A DNA stretch of 64,000 nucleotides from Alphaproteobacteria bacterium (GCA_003241875.1 QBLU01000013.1:1-64000); one strand, 5' to 3'; shown: positions 25,540-34,596, counted from the first letter of the stretch. A program made the numbers and translations. The notes: generated by a model from the sequence alone, not told the origin.

Positions 25540-26199
25540 ATGTGGCCGCTGATCGGCATCGTCGTCATCGTCATCGGCTTTGCGCTGCGGTTCAATCCGC
25601 TGCTGGTGGTGGTTGTGGCGGCGCTGGCCAGCGGCATCGCGGCGGGGATGGATCCGCTGTCGGTGGTCGCGACGTTCGGCAAGGCGTTCAATACCAATCG
25701 CTATGTCAGCGCACCGTGGATCATTTTGCCGGTCATCGGCATGCTCGAACGTGCCGGCCTGCGCGAGCGGGCGCGTGACCTGATCGCCGCCACCGCGGCG
25801 GCGACCATCGGGCGCATCCTCATCGCCTATCTGCTGCTGCGCCAGGCGACATCGGCGCTGGGGCTGACGGCGATTGCCGGCCACGCCCAGACGGTGCGCC
25901 CGCTGCTGGCACCGATGGCCGAGGCCGCCGCCGAACGCGCCGACCCGGCGATCACCGATGCCGGCCGGCAGAAGATCCGCGCCATGGCCGCCGCCACCGA
26001 CAATGTCGGCATGTTCTTTGGCGAGGACATCTTTCTCGCCGTCGCCTCGATCCTGCTGATCAAGGGCTTCCTCGAAGCCAACGGCATCGTCGTCGCGCCG
26101 CTGCAGCTTTCAGTCTGGGCGATCCCCACCGCTGTCGCGGCCTTTGTCGTCCATGGCGCCCGGCTGTGGCGAATGGACCGCCGGCTGGCGCGGCGATGA
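25540..26199 (+). CDS. DUF969 family membrane protein (putative transporter subunit)
   Basis: A 219-residue protein with about five hydrophobic segments starting directly at the N-terminus (MWPLIGIVVIVIGFALRF). The conserved segments FNTNRYVSAPWIILPVIGMLERAGLRERA and ATDNVGMFFGEDIFLAVASILL mark DUF969. DUF969 and DUF979 nearly always occur as a pair and have been linked to 5-oxoproline uptake in genomes where they sit with pxpABC; those genes are not here. The stop overlaps the DUF979 start (ATGA), so the two are likely made in equal amounts as one complex. Confidence 0.9.
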   Translation: MWPLIGIVVIVIGFALRFNPLLVVVVAALASGIAAGMDPLSVVATFGKAFNTNRYVSAPWIILPVIGMLERAGLRERARDLIAATAAATIGRILIAYLLLRQATSALGLTAIAGHAQTVRPLLAPMAEAAAERADPAITDAGRQKIRAMAAATDNVGMFFGEDIFLAVASILLIKGFLEANGIVVAPLQLSVWAIPTAVAAFVVHGARLWRMDRRLARR

Positions 26200-27146
26200 T
26201 CGGGCTGCCGTTCCTCTACACGATCGCCGGCGTGCTGTTCGCCGGCTGGGCGGCGTTGACGCTGGCCGATCGAACCCACCCCAAGCGCCTCGGCAGTGCC
26301 GCCTTCTGGGGGCTGCTGGCGTTGAGCTTTCTCGCCGGCGACATGCTCGGCGACCTCGGCAACGGCGTCCTCGTTCTGGCGCTGGTCGCCATCGCCGGCA
26401 CCGGCAACCTGGCGCGGGGCAGCGTGCCGACGAGCAGCGTGGCGGAGCGCGAGGCCAGCGCGACGCGGCATCGCAACCGGCTGTTCCTGCCGGCGCTGGT
26501 GGTGCCGGCGGTGGCATTGATCGGCACCTTCTTGTTCAAATATGTGACACTGGCGGGCGCGCCGCTGGTCGACCCGAAACAGGTGACGCTGGTCAGCCTC
26601 GGCTTCGGCATGATCATCGCCGTGGTCCTGCTCATCGCCTGGCTGCGGCCGCCGGCGGCGGCCCCCTTCCACGAAGGTCGCCGACTGGCCGAAGCGATCG
26701 GCTGGCCGATCATCCTGCCGCAGATGCTGGCCAGCCTCGGCGCGGTGTTCGCTGCCGCCGGGGTCGGGCAGATCGTCGGCGGGCTCGCCGGGCAGGTCAT
26801 CCCCGATGGCTCGGTGTTCCTCGCCGTGCTGGTGTTCACGCTGGGCATGGCGGGGTTCACGATGATCATGGGCAATGCCTTTGCCGCCTTTCCGGTGATG
26901 ATGGCGGCGGTCGGCCTGCCGGTGCTGATCGGCACGCTGCACGGCAACCCGGTCATCGTCGCCGCCGTCGGCATGCTGTCGGGCTTTTGCGGCACGTTGC
27001 TGACGCCGATGGCGGCCAACTTCAACATCGTGCCGGCGGTGCTGCTCGAGCTCGATGACCGTAACGCCGTCATCCGGGCGCAGGTGGCGACCGCCATCTC
27101 GCTGTTCGTCTTCAACACGCTACTGATCTGGGGATTTGCCTTTTGA
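26196..27146 (+). CDS. DUF979 family membrane protein (putative transporter subunit)
   Basis: A 316-residue membrane protein with eight or nine hydrophobic segments; DUF979 features include FAGWAALTLADRTHPKRLGSA-like and LAGDMLGDLGNGVLVLALV near the N-terminus, and AGFTMIMGNAFAAFPVMMAAVGLP and GFCGTLLTPMAANFNIVPA near the C-terminus. ATG 26196, overlapping the DUF969 stop, is preferred over 26166 because coupling is the rule here. It presumably forms a secondary transporter with DUF969. The last base of its stop codon is the first base of the DUF2891 start (TGATG). Confidence 0.9.
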   Translation: MIGLPFLYTIAGVLFAGWAALTLADRTHPKRLGSAAFWGLLALSFLAGDMLGDLGNGVLVLALVAIAGTGNLARGSVPTSSVAEREASATRHRNRLFLPALVVPAVALIGTFLFKYVTLAGAPLVDPKQVTLVSLGFGMIIAVVLLIAWLRPPAAAPFHEGRRLAEAIGWPIILPQMLASLGAVFAAAGVGQIVGGLAGQVIPDGSVFLAVLVFTLGMAGFTMIMGNAFAAFPVMMAAVGLPVLIGTLHGNPVIVAAVGMLSGFCGTLLTPMAANFNIVPAVLLELDDRNAVIRAQVATAISLFVFNTLLIWGFAF

Positions 27147-28132
27147 TGCTCGATGAAGCGCTCGCCGGCCGCATGGCGCGCATCGCGCTCGGGCATGTGA
27201 CTCGCGAATATCCGCACAAGCTCGACCATGTGCTCGATGGCCCCGCCGACGCCCGCACCCCGCGCGACCTGCACCCGATCTTCTTCGGCAGTTTCGACTG
27301 GCACAGCTGCGTCCATGGCTGGTGGCTGCTGCTGCGGCTGCTGCGCCGCTTTCCGGGCCATGCCGCCGCCGCCGACGCCCGGCGGCTGGCGGAGACGCTG
27401 TTCACCCCCGGCAATGTCGCCGCCGAATGCGCCTATCTCGACCGGCCGTCGTCGCGCGGCTTTGAACGGCCTTATGGCTGGGCCTGGTTGCTGGCACTTC
27501 ATGACGAAGCGTCGCAGCACGACGATGCCACCCTCGAACAGGTGCTGGCGCCGCTGGCCCAGGCCTTTGCCGCGCGCTTCCACGCCTTCCTGCCGCTGCA
27601 GACCTATCCGATCCGCACCGGCGCCCATGGCAATTCGGCATTCGCGCTGGCGCTGCTTGCCGGCTGGGCACGGCGCCACGATCCGGCGCTGCTGGCGCTG
27701 GCGACGGCCCGCGCGCGGGACTGGTTCGGCACCGATTCCGACGCCCAGGCGTGGGAGCCCGATGGCGACGCGTTCCTGTCACCGACACTGGTCGAGGCCC
27801 TGGCGATGGCGCGGTTGCTGCCGGCGGCGGCGTTTTGCGACTGGTTCGCCGCGTTCCTGCCCGACGCGGCAGACGGTCGGCCGGCGAGCCTGTTCACACC
27901 CGCGACCGTGACCGATCGCAGCGACGGCAAGATCGCCCATCTCGACGGCCTCAACCTCAGCCGCGCCTGGTGCTGGCGGATCATCGCGGCGACGCTGGGT
28001 GGGCCGGTCGCGCCGGCTCTGCGGGAGGCCGCGGCGACCCATCTCCAGGCCGGCCTGCCGCACATTGCCGGCGACTATGCCGGTGAACACTGGCTGGCGA
28101 GCTTTGCATTGCTGGCGCTCGACGACGCCTGA
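27146..28132 (+). CDS. DUF2891 family protein, last gene of the DUF885-969-979 unit
   Basis: A 328-residue soluble protein of DUF2891, predicted mostly helical. Conserved parts seen are HPIFFGSFDWHSCVHGWW near residues 43-60, SRGFERPYGWAWLLAL, RTGAHGNSAFALALL, and the C-terminal EHWLASFALLALD. The many conserved His, Trp, Asp and Arg residues and the helical-toroid look suggest an enzyme acting on a small polar or sugar-like substrate, but no reaction is known to me. There is no signal peptide, so it would act in the cytoplasm on what DUF969/979 imports. Its start shares one base with the DUF979 stop. Confidence 0.9.
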   Translation: MLDEALAGRMARIALGHVTREYPHKLDHVLDGPADARTPRDLHPIFFGSFDWHSCVHGWWLLLRLLRRFPGHAAAADARRLAETLFTPGNVAAECAYLDRPSSRGFERPYGWAWLLALHDEASQHDDATLEQVLAPLAQAFAARFHAFLPLQTYPIRTGAHGNSAFALALLAGWARRHDPALLALATARARDWFGTDSDAQAWEPDGDAFLSPTLVEALAMARLLPAAAFCDWFAAFLPDAADGRPASLFTPATVTDRSDGKIAHLDGLNLSRAWCWRIIAATLGGPVAPALREAAATHLQAGLPHIAGDYAGEHWLASFALLALDDA

Positions 28133-28251
28133 TATACTCGGTCGGTCGAGAGTGATGGCCGCACCGGCTCCGGCACTATGTCCCCCGCCCCCCGACAAAG
28201 GCGGCCTGGTAGCCGGTGCGACCATTAGCGTGCGAAAGTTCCGGCGAACGC

Positions 28252-28303
28252 TATAATCTTCGATAGCATAACGATTTACCGAAAATTGCACCTTGTGATG
28301 CAA
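28252..28303 (+). promoter_or_regulatory. Promoter -10 and dyad before the Crp/Fnr regulator
   Basis: A perfect TATAAT lies at 28252-28257, although no good -35 is seen at the usual distance. Downstream, TTGCA (28286-28290) and TGCAA (28299-28303) form a dyad with an 8-base spacer, in the size range of Crp/Fnr sites, about 24 bases before the start codon. Autoregulation by the gene product is plausible. Confidence 0.45.
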
Positions 28304-28326
28304 ACTCAAGGAGAAAGGACAATATT

Positions 28327-29040
28327 TTGCACTCGGGTCCGGCGACGAAAAGCGAGATCGAAGCGGCCAATGCCCGCATGTTCGCGGACAGCTGGATCAG
28401 TGCCTCGCCCCCGGAATTTCGTCATGCCCTGCTCGCCCGCTGCCAATGGCGCCGCCACGAGGCCGGCGCGATCCTGTCCCACATCGGCACCGAGCAGAGC
28501 ACGGTCTATGGCCTTGCATCGGGAACGATGGCCTTTGCCACGCCGCACGCCGGCGCCGAACTGCGCTTGTCGCACATCATGCACAGCGGCGATTGGGTCG
28601 GCGTCGGGCCGGCACTGACCGGGCGCCAGCGCACCGGGCAGATCAGCGTCCGGGCGCCGAGCCTGGTGGCGCATCTGTCCGCCAGCGCCATCGATGCCAT
28701 TGTGGCGATCGAGCCATCATGGTGGCGGGAATTCGGCCGCCTGGGGGTCATCTATGGCGATATCGCCTCCATCATCGTCGGCGACCTGATGATCGCCGAC
28801 AATCGCCAGCGCTGTGCCGCGACGCTGTTGCGGCTGGCCGGCATCCGCCACCGCAACCGCGACGATCTACCCGCCGTGGTGCAGGTCGGCCAGGATGAGC
28901 TCGGCGCCATCGCCAACCTGTCGCGCAATTCGGTCAACCGCATCCTCGGGTTTCTGGAGGCGCGGGACCTCGTGCGCGTCGGCTACCGCACCATCACCCT
29001 GCCCGATCCGGCCGCGCTGCGTCGGCTGATCGACAGCTAG
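28327..29040 (+). CDS. Crp/Fnr family transcriptional regulator
   Basis: A 237-residue regulator with an N-terminal cyclic-nucleotide-binding-like beta domain (HEAGAILSHIGTEQSTVYGLASGTMAF) and a C-terminal Crp-type helix-turn-helix (VGQDELGAIANLSRNSVNRILGFLEARDLV). The usual cAMP phosphate-binding RxS motif is not evident and no N-terminal Cys cluster is present, so the signal is neither clearly cAMP nor an iron-sulfur cluster. The TTG start at 28327 has AAAGGA 7 bases upstream and is preferred over ATG 28378. It lies 194 bases after the DUF2891 gene on the same strand, and might control that operon, but this is inference. Confidence 0.88.
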   Translation: MHSGPATKSEIEAANARMFADSWISASPPEFRHALLARCQWRRHEAGAILSHIGTEQSTVYGLASGTMAFATPHAGAELRLSHIMHSGDWVGVGPALTGRQRTGQISVRAPSLVAHLSASAIDAIVAIEPSWWREFGRLGVIYGDIASIIVGDLMIADNRQRCAATLLRLAGIRHRNRDDLPAVVQVGQDELGAIANLSRNSVNRILGFLEARDLVRVGYRTITLPDPAALRRLIDS

Positions 29041-29041
29041 G

Positions 29042-29491
29042 CTAGGGTCTTCCCAGCTTGACCAGCGCGGTGTCGAGCGCCTGCAGGAAGCGGGAGCGAT
29101 CGGCCTTCACAAATCCTGCCGGCCCGCCGACGACATCGCCGCCGGCGCGCAGGTCGGCCATGATGGCGCGGGTGGCGATCGCGGCGCCGATCGAGCTGGT
29201 CGTGAACGGCTTGCCGGTATGCGACAGCACTGTCGCCCCGGCCTTCAGACACCGATCGGCGAGCAGGATATCGCCGGTGACCACCAGGGTGGCCGCGTCG
29301 GAATTCGCCGCGATCCAGTCATCGGCGGCGTCGAAGGCATCGCTGACGACCGTCTGTGTCACCAGCGGGTGGCCCGGCAGCCGCATGCCGCTGTTCGACA
29401 CCACGACGACCGGCACGCCGTGGCGGATGGCGACTCGATAGATATCGTCCTTCACCGGGCAGGCGTCGGCATCGACAAGGATGCGCGTCAC
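29042..29491 (-). CDS. UPF0178 (YaiI/YqxD, DUF188) family protein
   Basis: A 149-residue PIN-like NYN-type domain protein. It starts with the family motif RILVDADACPVKDDIYRVA and carries VVTGDILLADRCLKAGATVLSHTG and the terminal FLQALDTALVKL. The acidic residues in DADACP match the metal-binding site of nuclease-like folds; members are suspected RNases with no proven target. The gene lies 3 bases after the stop of the DEAD-box helicase on the same strand, so co-expression with an RNA helicase fits an RNA-processing role. It is convergent with the Crp/Fnr gene, with a single base between the stops. Confidence 0.92.
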   Translation of the reverse strand: MTRILVDADACPVKDDIYRVAIRHGVPVVVVSNSGMRLPGHPLVTQTVVSDAFDAADDWIAANSDAATLVVTGDILLADRCLKAGATVLSHTGKPFTTSSIGAAIATRAIMADLRAGGDVVGGPAGFVKADRSRFLQALDTALVKLGRP

Positions 29492-29494
29492 GGC

Positions 29495-31297
29495 TCAGCC
29501 CTGGCGAAACTTGCCCCGCTGCTGCGGGTTGGCAGGGCCGGGCCGGGGCCCGCGCGGGCCGCTCGGCGGCCCCTTGCGCTCATAGCCGCCGCCCGGTGCC
29601 ACCGGGCGGACCAGCACCGGCCGGTTGGGTCGGCCGCCGGGGCCGCCAGGACGCGGTCCACTCCGCTGCGGCGGCGGTGGGCCATCGGCGGGGATGATGC
29701 GGATGCCGCCCTCGGGGGAACGGTCCTCGCCTTCGGTCCGGTGCAGCGCGTCGGCGAACCGGTGCGCGATGGCCCGCGGGATCTCGAACATCGTCTCTTC
29801 GGGCATGATGCGGATCGCGCCGATTTCGGTCTTGGTGACGTGGCCGCGGCGGCAGATCAGCGGCAGCAGCCAGCGCGGATCGGCGTTCAGGCGGCGGCCG
29901 ACATCCATGCGGAACCACACGGTGTCTTCAAAACCGTCGCGCGGACCGTCATTGGACGGGCGCTCGGCGCGTGGTGCCGGGCCGTTGTTGTCGATCAGTT
30001 CCTCGACGCCGGGCATCTTTGACCGGTGCATGCGGACCAGCGCCGCGGCAATGTCCTGCGGCGAACGCTCGAGCAGCAGCCGATCGGCCAGGGCGCGATC
30101 CTCCTCGTCGATCTCGACCGGCACTTCCATCAGCGCCGTCAGCAGCCGCTCATGGTCGTTGCGGCGAATATCGGCGGGGCCGGGAACGTTCATCCATTCG
30201 GCGTTGATGCGGGCACCACGTAGCATGCCCTCCACCCGCCGCCGGGCCGGATAGGGCACGACGAGCACGGCGGTACCCTTTTTGCCGGCGCGGCCGGTGC
30301 GGCCCGACCGGTGCTGGAGCGTTTCGGCATCGCGTGGCAGCTCGACATGGATGACCAGCGACAGCGTCGGCAGATCGATGCCGCGCGAGGCGACATCGGT
30401 GGCGACGCAGATGCGGGCGCGGCGATCCCGCAGCGCCTGCAGCGCCTGGTTGCGCTCGTTCTGGCTGTGCTCGCCCGACAGCGCCACGGCATCGAAGCCG
30501 CGCTCGATCAGGCTGGCGTGGAGATGGCGGACATTGTCGCGCGTGGCGCAGAACAGCATCGCCGTCGGCGCCTCGTGGAAACGCAGCAGGTTGACGACGG
30601 CATTCTCGATGTCGGCCGGCGCGACGGTGACGGCCTGGTAGGCGATGTCGCCATGGCCGCGATCCTCGCCGACGGTCGAGATGCGCAGCGCGTCCTTCTG
30701 GTACCGCTTGGCCAGCGCGACGATCGGCTTGGGCATCGTCGCCGAGAACATGAAGGTGCGCCGCGCCTCGGGCGTCGCGTCGAGGATCTGCTCGAGGTCG
30801 TCGCGGAAGCCCATGTCGAGCATCTCGTCGGCTTCGTCGAGGATGGCGACCTTGATCTGCGCGAGATTGAGGGCGCCGCGCTCGAGGTGGTCACGCAGGC
30901 GGCCGGGCGTGCCGACGACGATATGCGCGCCCTGGTTGAGCAGCTTGCGTTCCTTCGACGCATCCATGCCGCCGACGCAGGTGGCGATGCGGGCGCCGGT
31001 CTTGCCGTACAGCCAGACGAGTTCGCGGCTGACCTGCAGCGCCAGCTCGCGGGTCGGGGCGATGACCAGCGCCAATGGCGCGCCGGCGCGATCGGCGCGG
31101 CCGTCCTCGTTCAGCAGCTGCGGCGCCATGGCGACCCCGAACGCCACGGTCTTGCCCGAACCGGTCTGGGCGGAAACGATAAGGTCCCGGCCTTCGGCAT
31201 CGGGCTGCAGGACGGCGGCCTGCACAGGGGTGGGCGCGGCATAGCCACGAGCGGATAGCGCTTCGGCGAGAAGCGGCGGCAGGGATGTAAATGACAT
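29495..31297 (-). CDS. DEAD-box ATP-dependent RNA helicase with DbpA-like C-terminal domain
   Basis: A 600-residue RNA helicase. All helicase motifs are seen: Q-motif (APTPVQAAVLQP), I (AQTGSGKT), Ia (PTREL), II (LDEADEMLDMGF), III (SAT), V (TDVASRGIDLPTL) and VI (HRSGRTGRAGKKG). A DbpA/CsdA-type RNA-binding domain follows (VWFRMDVGRRLNADPRWLL, GAIRIMPEETMFEIP), which in relatives directs the enzyme to ribosomal RNA. The C-terminal tail is rich in Gly, Pro and Arg. The start at 31297 (MSFTSLPPLL) has GGAG before it; an earlier in-frame ATG adds 13 poorly placed residues. Probable roles are ribosome assembly or cold-stress RNA remodelling. Confidence 0.95.
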   Translation of the reverse strand: MSFTSLPPLLAEALSARGYAAPTPVQAAVLQPDAEGRDLIVSAQTGSGKTVAFGVAMAPQLLNEDGRADRAGAPLALVIAPTRELALQVSRELVWLYGKTGARIATCVGGMDASKERKLLNQGAHIVVGTPGRLRDHLERGALNLAQIKVAILDEADEMLDMGFRDDLEQILDATPEARRTFMFSATMPKPIVALAKRYQKDALRISTVGEDRGHGDIAYQAVTVAPADIENAVVNLLRFHEAPTAMLFCATRDNVRHLHASLIERGFDAVALSGEHSQNERNQALQALRDRRARICVATDVASRGIDLPTLSLVIHVELPRDAETLQHRSGRTGRAGKKGTAVLVVPYPARRRVEGMLRGARINAEWMNVPGPADIRRNDHERLLTALMEVPVEIDEEDRALADRLLLERSPQDIAAALVRMHRSKMPGVEELIDNNGPAPRAERPSNDGPRDGFEDTVWFRMDVGRRLNADPRWLLPLICRRGHVTKTEIGAIRIMPEETMFEIPRAIAHRFADALHRTEGEDRSPEGGIRIIPADGPPPPQRSGPRPGGPGGRPNRPVLVRPVAPGGGYERKGPPSGPRGPRPGPANPQQRGKFRQG

Positions 31298-31435
31298 GTT
31301 GGGCTCTCCATGCCCGATATTGCGGCAAATGGCCAATCCTCAGGTGCAGTGCAACAAAAGCATGGATATTCGCGCGGCCATGCGGCAGGGGTTCGGGCGG
31401 CCCGCGATCGGGGCAGGCGGGGATCCGGGCGACAC

Positions 31436-32641
31436 ATGCTGGCAGACATCGTGGAGACAGTGCAGCAGTCGCGCCTGCGCGGCATCTACCTGATGCTGAT
31501 GCTGATGACCGTCGCCTTCATGGTCATCAACGGCGGCATCTCGCATTTCGGCGTGGTCGGCAAACCCACGGCTTCCGACTTCGATGCCTTCTACATGGCG
31601 TCGCGGCTGGCGCTGCGCGGCGACATCGTCGCCTCCTATGATTATGCCCAATATGTCCAGCAGCAGATCGAGCTGATGGGCAAGAACTACCGGCTGACCT
31701 GGAGCTACCCGCCGCCCTATGACCTGGTCGTCGCGCCGCTGGCGTTGCTGCCGCGCGGGCTGTCGTTCGGCGTCTTCTTCGCGGTCACCGCCGGCGCCTA
31801 TCTGCTGATGCTGCGCCGCGCCGCCGGAAACCAGTTCCTCACCATGCTGCTGCTGATGCTCGGGCCGATCTGCGCCAACATGTTCTTTGGCCAGAACGGA
31901 TTGCTCACCGGCACGCTGATCGGGCTGACGGTCATCGGCCTGCGCGATCGTCGCGGCTGGGCCGGCATTCCGCTCGGGCTGATGATCATCAAGCCGCACC
32001 TGGCGCTGGCGCTGGCGCTCTATGTCGTCATCGACCGGCGCTGGCAGGTGTTCTTCGTCGCCGCACTCACCGTCGGCATCGCGTCGCTGCTGCCGCTGCT
32101 GCTGCTGTCACCCGACATCTGGGACGCGTTCCTCGCCGGCATCCGTAACACCGCGGGGTTCCTGCAGGGCCGATTTTACCCGTTCTGCCGCATGGTGTCG
32201 GCCTATGCGTCGCTGCGGTCGGCAGGGCTGCCGGCTGATGTCGCGCTGGCCGGGCAAGGCGTCGTCGCGGTGACCGCGCTGGCGGCGATCGTCCTCGCCC
32301 AGCGGCGCCTGCCGACGGTCCAGGCGCTGGGCTTTGCCGCCTGTGCGTCGCTGGTCCTCAGTCCCTATGCCTATGACTATGACATGCCGGTGATCGGTGC
32401 CGGGCTGGCGCTGCTGCTGCCGACGCTGCTGGCCAACGGCGGTCGTTGGGAACGCTCGCTGCTTTATGCCAATTTCTTCGTCATCTGCGGCTGGGGGGCG
32501 TTCCACACCCGCTATTACGGCCCGTCCCAGGTCGGGCGGACGGCGGCCGGTTTGCTGCTGGTACTGCTGCTGGTGCAGCTGTGGGTGATCATCAACCGGC
32601 CCGCGCAGGGCGAAGCGGCGGACGTCCCGGCGACGTCGTGA
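31436..32641 (+). CDS. GT87-family glycosyltransferase (DUF2029), membrane protein
   Basis: A 401-residue polytopic membrane protein of the GT87 family, which uses polyprenyl-phosphate sugars and acts on the periplasmic side. The N-terminal catalytic loop is visible after the first membrane segment: KPTASDFDAFYMASRLALRG has the DFDAFY acidic motif, followed by the periplasmic motif TWSYPPPYDLVVAPLALLP and the NGLLTGTLIGL segment. About ten hydrophobic stretches follow. ATG 31436 is chosen because the 42 codons before it are hydrophilic and antisense to helicase leader DNA. The gene is divergent from the helicase. Acceptor unknown. Confidence 0.88.
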   Translation: MLADIVETVQQSRLRGIYLMLMLMTVAFMVINGGISHFGVVGKPTASDFDAFYMASRLALRGDIVASYDYAQYVQQQIELMGKNYRLTWSYPPPYDLVVAPLALLPRGLSFGVFFAVTAGAYLLMLRRAAGNQFLTMLLLMLGPICANMFFGQNGLLTGTLIGLTVIGLRDRRGWAGIPLGLMIIKPHLALALALYVVIDRRWQVFFVAALTVGIASLLPLLLLSPDIWDAFLAGIRNTAGFLQGRFYPFCRMVSAYASLRSAGLPADVALAGQGVVAVTALAAIVLAQRRLPTVQALGFAACASLVLSPYAYDYDMPVIGAGLALLLPTLLANGGRWERSLLYANFFVICGWGAFHTRYYGPSQVGRTAAGLLLVLLLVQLWVIINRPAQGEAADVPATS

Positions 32642-32687
32642 CGCCGATCCCGAGCGGCTGCCAGCGCGCGCGGCGCCCACAACCAGG

Positions 32688-32808
32688 CTGTCACCCCGGC
32701 GAAGGCTGGGGCCCATGGACCACCGGCCATCGCCACTGCAGACGAAACTTCGCACGTCCGCGCCCAAGGCTGGTGATTTATGGGCCCCGGCCTTCGCCGG
32801 GGTGACAG
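32688..32808. repeat. Paired interspersed inverted repeat, copy 2
   Basis: The left unit is 32688-32716 and the right unit 32779-32808, separated by 62 bases, with ends GTCACCCCGGC and GCCGGGGTGAC. The central triplet is GAA on the left and TTC on the right, a matched pair. The inner flanks (ACCGGC near 32722 and GGCTGGTG near 32768) are themselves partly complementary and resemble those of copy 5. The element sits between the convergent GT87 and thiolase genes. Confidence 0.9.
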
Positions 32809-32837
32809 CGGTTACGGCCTCTGCCGCGCGGCCGCGC

Positions 32838-34013
32838 TCAGTAGACCTCGAACAGCCCCGCCGCGCCCATGCCGCCGCCGACGCACATCGTCACCACGAC
32901 ATACTTCGCCCCGCGACGCTTGCCCTCGATCAGCGCGTGGCCGGTGCAGCGGGCGCCGGTCATGCCATAGGGATGCCCGATCGAGATCGCGCCGCCGTTG
33001 ACGTTGAGCAGTTCGGGATCGATGCCGAGCACATCGGCGCAGTGAATGACCTGCACCGCAAACGCCTCGTTGAGCTCCCACAGGCCGATGTCGTTCATCG
33101 TCAGCCCGTTGGCCTTGAGCAGCTTGGGCACGGCATAGATCGGCCCGATGCCCATTTCGTCGGGTTCCAGGCCCGCCACCGCCATGCCGCGATAGGCCCC
33201 CAGCGGCGTCAGCCCGCGCCGTGCCGCCTCGCCGGCTTCCATCAGCACGCTGGCCGAGGCGCCGTCCGAAAGCTGCGACGCGTTGCCGGCGGTGATGACG
33301 CCGCCCTCGATGACCGGCTTCAGGCCCTTCAGGCTCTCCAGCGTCGTTTCCGGCCGGTTGCCCTCGTCCTTCGACAACGTCACCTCGTGGCTGGTGACCT
33401 CCTTGGTCTCCTTGTTGACCATCTGCATCGTCGTGGTCATCGCCACGATCTCGTCGTCGAACTTGCCGGCCTGCTGGGCGGCCGCCGTCCGCATCTGCGA
33501 CTGATAACCATATTCGTCCTGGCGATCGCGGCTGACGTTGTAACGCTTGGCAACGATCTCGGCGGTCTGCAGCATCGGCATATAGATGGCGGGGTGCATG
33601 GCGACGAGGCTGGGGTCGGCACCGACCCGCATCTTGTCGTTCTGCACCATCGAGATCGAATCGATGCCGGCGCCCACGGCGATCTGCATGCCGTCGACGA
33701 TGATCTGCTTGGCGGCGGTGGCGATGGCCATCACGCCCGACGAGCACTGGCGGTCCATCGACTGGCCCGAGACGGTGACCGGAAGACCGGCGCGGAGCAG
33801 CGCGGTGCGGGCGATGTTGCCGCCTTGGACACCCTGCTGCAGCGCCGCGCCCATGACGACGTCGTCGATTTCGCCGCCTTCCAGCTTGGCGCGGGCGACG
33901 GCGTGCTTGATGGCATGGCCGCCCAGCGTCGGCGACGGCGTGGCGTTGAAGGCGCCGCGATAGGCCTTGCCGATGGGGGTACGGGCAGTCGAAACGATGA
34001 CGGCTTCACGCAT
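32838..34013 (-). CDS. Acetyl-CoA C-acyltransferase (thiolase)
   Basis: A 391-residue thiolase. The nucleophilic Cys90 lies in DRQCSSG, the His in [16 protein letters not shown], and the second catalytic Cys377 in [13 protein letters not shown]. These match degradative thiolase I and biosynthetic thiolase II about equally; length 391 fits both. AAGGAC precedes the ATG. It is the last gene of a three-gene operon behind a MaoC-like hydratase and an AhpD-like protein, so beta-oxidation of a particular acyl chain is the likely setting. No acyl-CoA dehydrogenase is adjacent. Confidence 0.95.
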   Translation of the reverse strand: MREAVIVSTARTPIGKAYRGAFNATPSPTLGGHAIKHAVARAKLEGGEIDDVVMGAALQQGVQGGNIARTALLRAGLPVTVSGQSMDRQCSSGVMAIATAAKQIIVDGMQIAVGAGIDSISMVQNDKMRVGADPSLVAMHPAIYMPMLQTAEIVAKRYNVSRDRQDEYGYQSQMRTAAAQQAGKFDDEIVAMTTTMQMVNKETKEVTSHEVTLSKDEGNRPETTLESLKGLKPVIEGGVITAGNASQLSDGASASVLMEAGEAARRGLTPLGAYRGMAVAGLEPDEMGIGPIYAVPKLLKANGLTMNDIGLWELNEAFAVQVIHCADVLGIDPELLNVNGGAISIGHPYGMTGARCTGHALIEGKRRGAKYVVVTMCVGGGMGAAGLFEVY

Positions 34014-34040
34014 GGGAATGTCCTTTTTTGCAGCTGTGGC

Positions 34041-34586
34041 TCAGGCGGTCGGAAACCGCCCCATGCCGGGTTCGGATGGCAGGTCGATGGCGCCGGTGAT
34101 CAGGGCGACGCCGTGGTAAAAAGCGATGAGCTGGATGATCTCCAGGATCGCGGCGGTGTCGAAATGCGCCGCCAGCCGCGCGAACTCGGCATCGGTCAGT
34201 TTCTTGTTGGCGAGCAGTGCATCGACGCTGGCGATGACCGCGGCGTCCGCGGCCTCCCAATTGCCGTCGTCGGCATGGCCGTCGAAGGTCGACCGCACCT
34301 GGGCGTCGGACAATCCGGCCTTGGCGGCGAACAGCTTCGAATGGATGCCCCATTCATATTCGCAGCCGGTCTGCGCGGTGGTGCGCTGGATGACGATCTC
34401 GCGGGTATGGAAATCGATGGCACCCTTGCCGGCGACGGCACCGCCGAGAAAGCGATCGAGCGCCTTCTGGCTTTGCCCGACCGAGGTGAACAGCGCCAGG
34501 GGCTCGGTGCCCGCCGGCACGATCTTCTCGATCGTCGCGGCAAAGGCTTCGGGCCAGGGTTTCTGCAACAGTCCGATACGGCTCAT
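34041..34586 (-). CDS. Carboxymuconolactone decarboxylase/AhpD-like protein with degenerate CxxC
   Basis: A 181-residue all-helical AhpD-fold protein. The motif region is REIVIQRTTAQTGCEYEWGIH: E63, C75 and H82 stand where AhpD has Glu, the first Cys and the His, but the second Cys of CxxC is Glu78 (CEYE). It therefore cannot run the usual dithiol peroxidase cycle and is more likely a decarboxylase, hydrolase or binding protein. A GAGGAG site overlaps the end of the MaoC gene 10 bases upstream, so the two are probably co-translated. Found often in acyl-CoA operons, but its reaction here is unknown. Confidence 0.9.
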   Translation of the reverse strand: MSRIGLLQKPWPEAFAATIEKIVPAGTEPLALFTSVGQSQKALDRFLGGAVAGKGAIDFHTREIVIQRTTAQTGCEYEWGIHSKLFAAKAGLSDAQVRSTFDGHADDGNWEAADAAVIASVDALLANKKLTDAEFARLAAHFDTAAILEIIQLIAFYHGVALITGAIDLPSEPGMGRFPTA

Positions 34587-34596
34587 CGCTTGCTCC

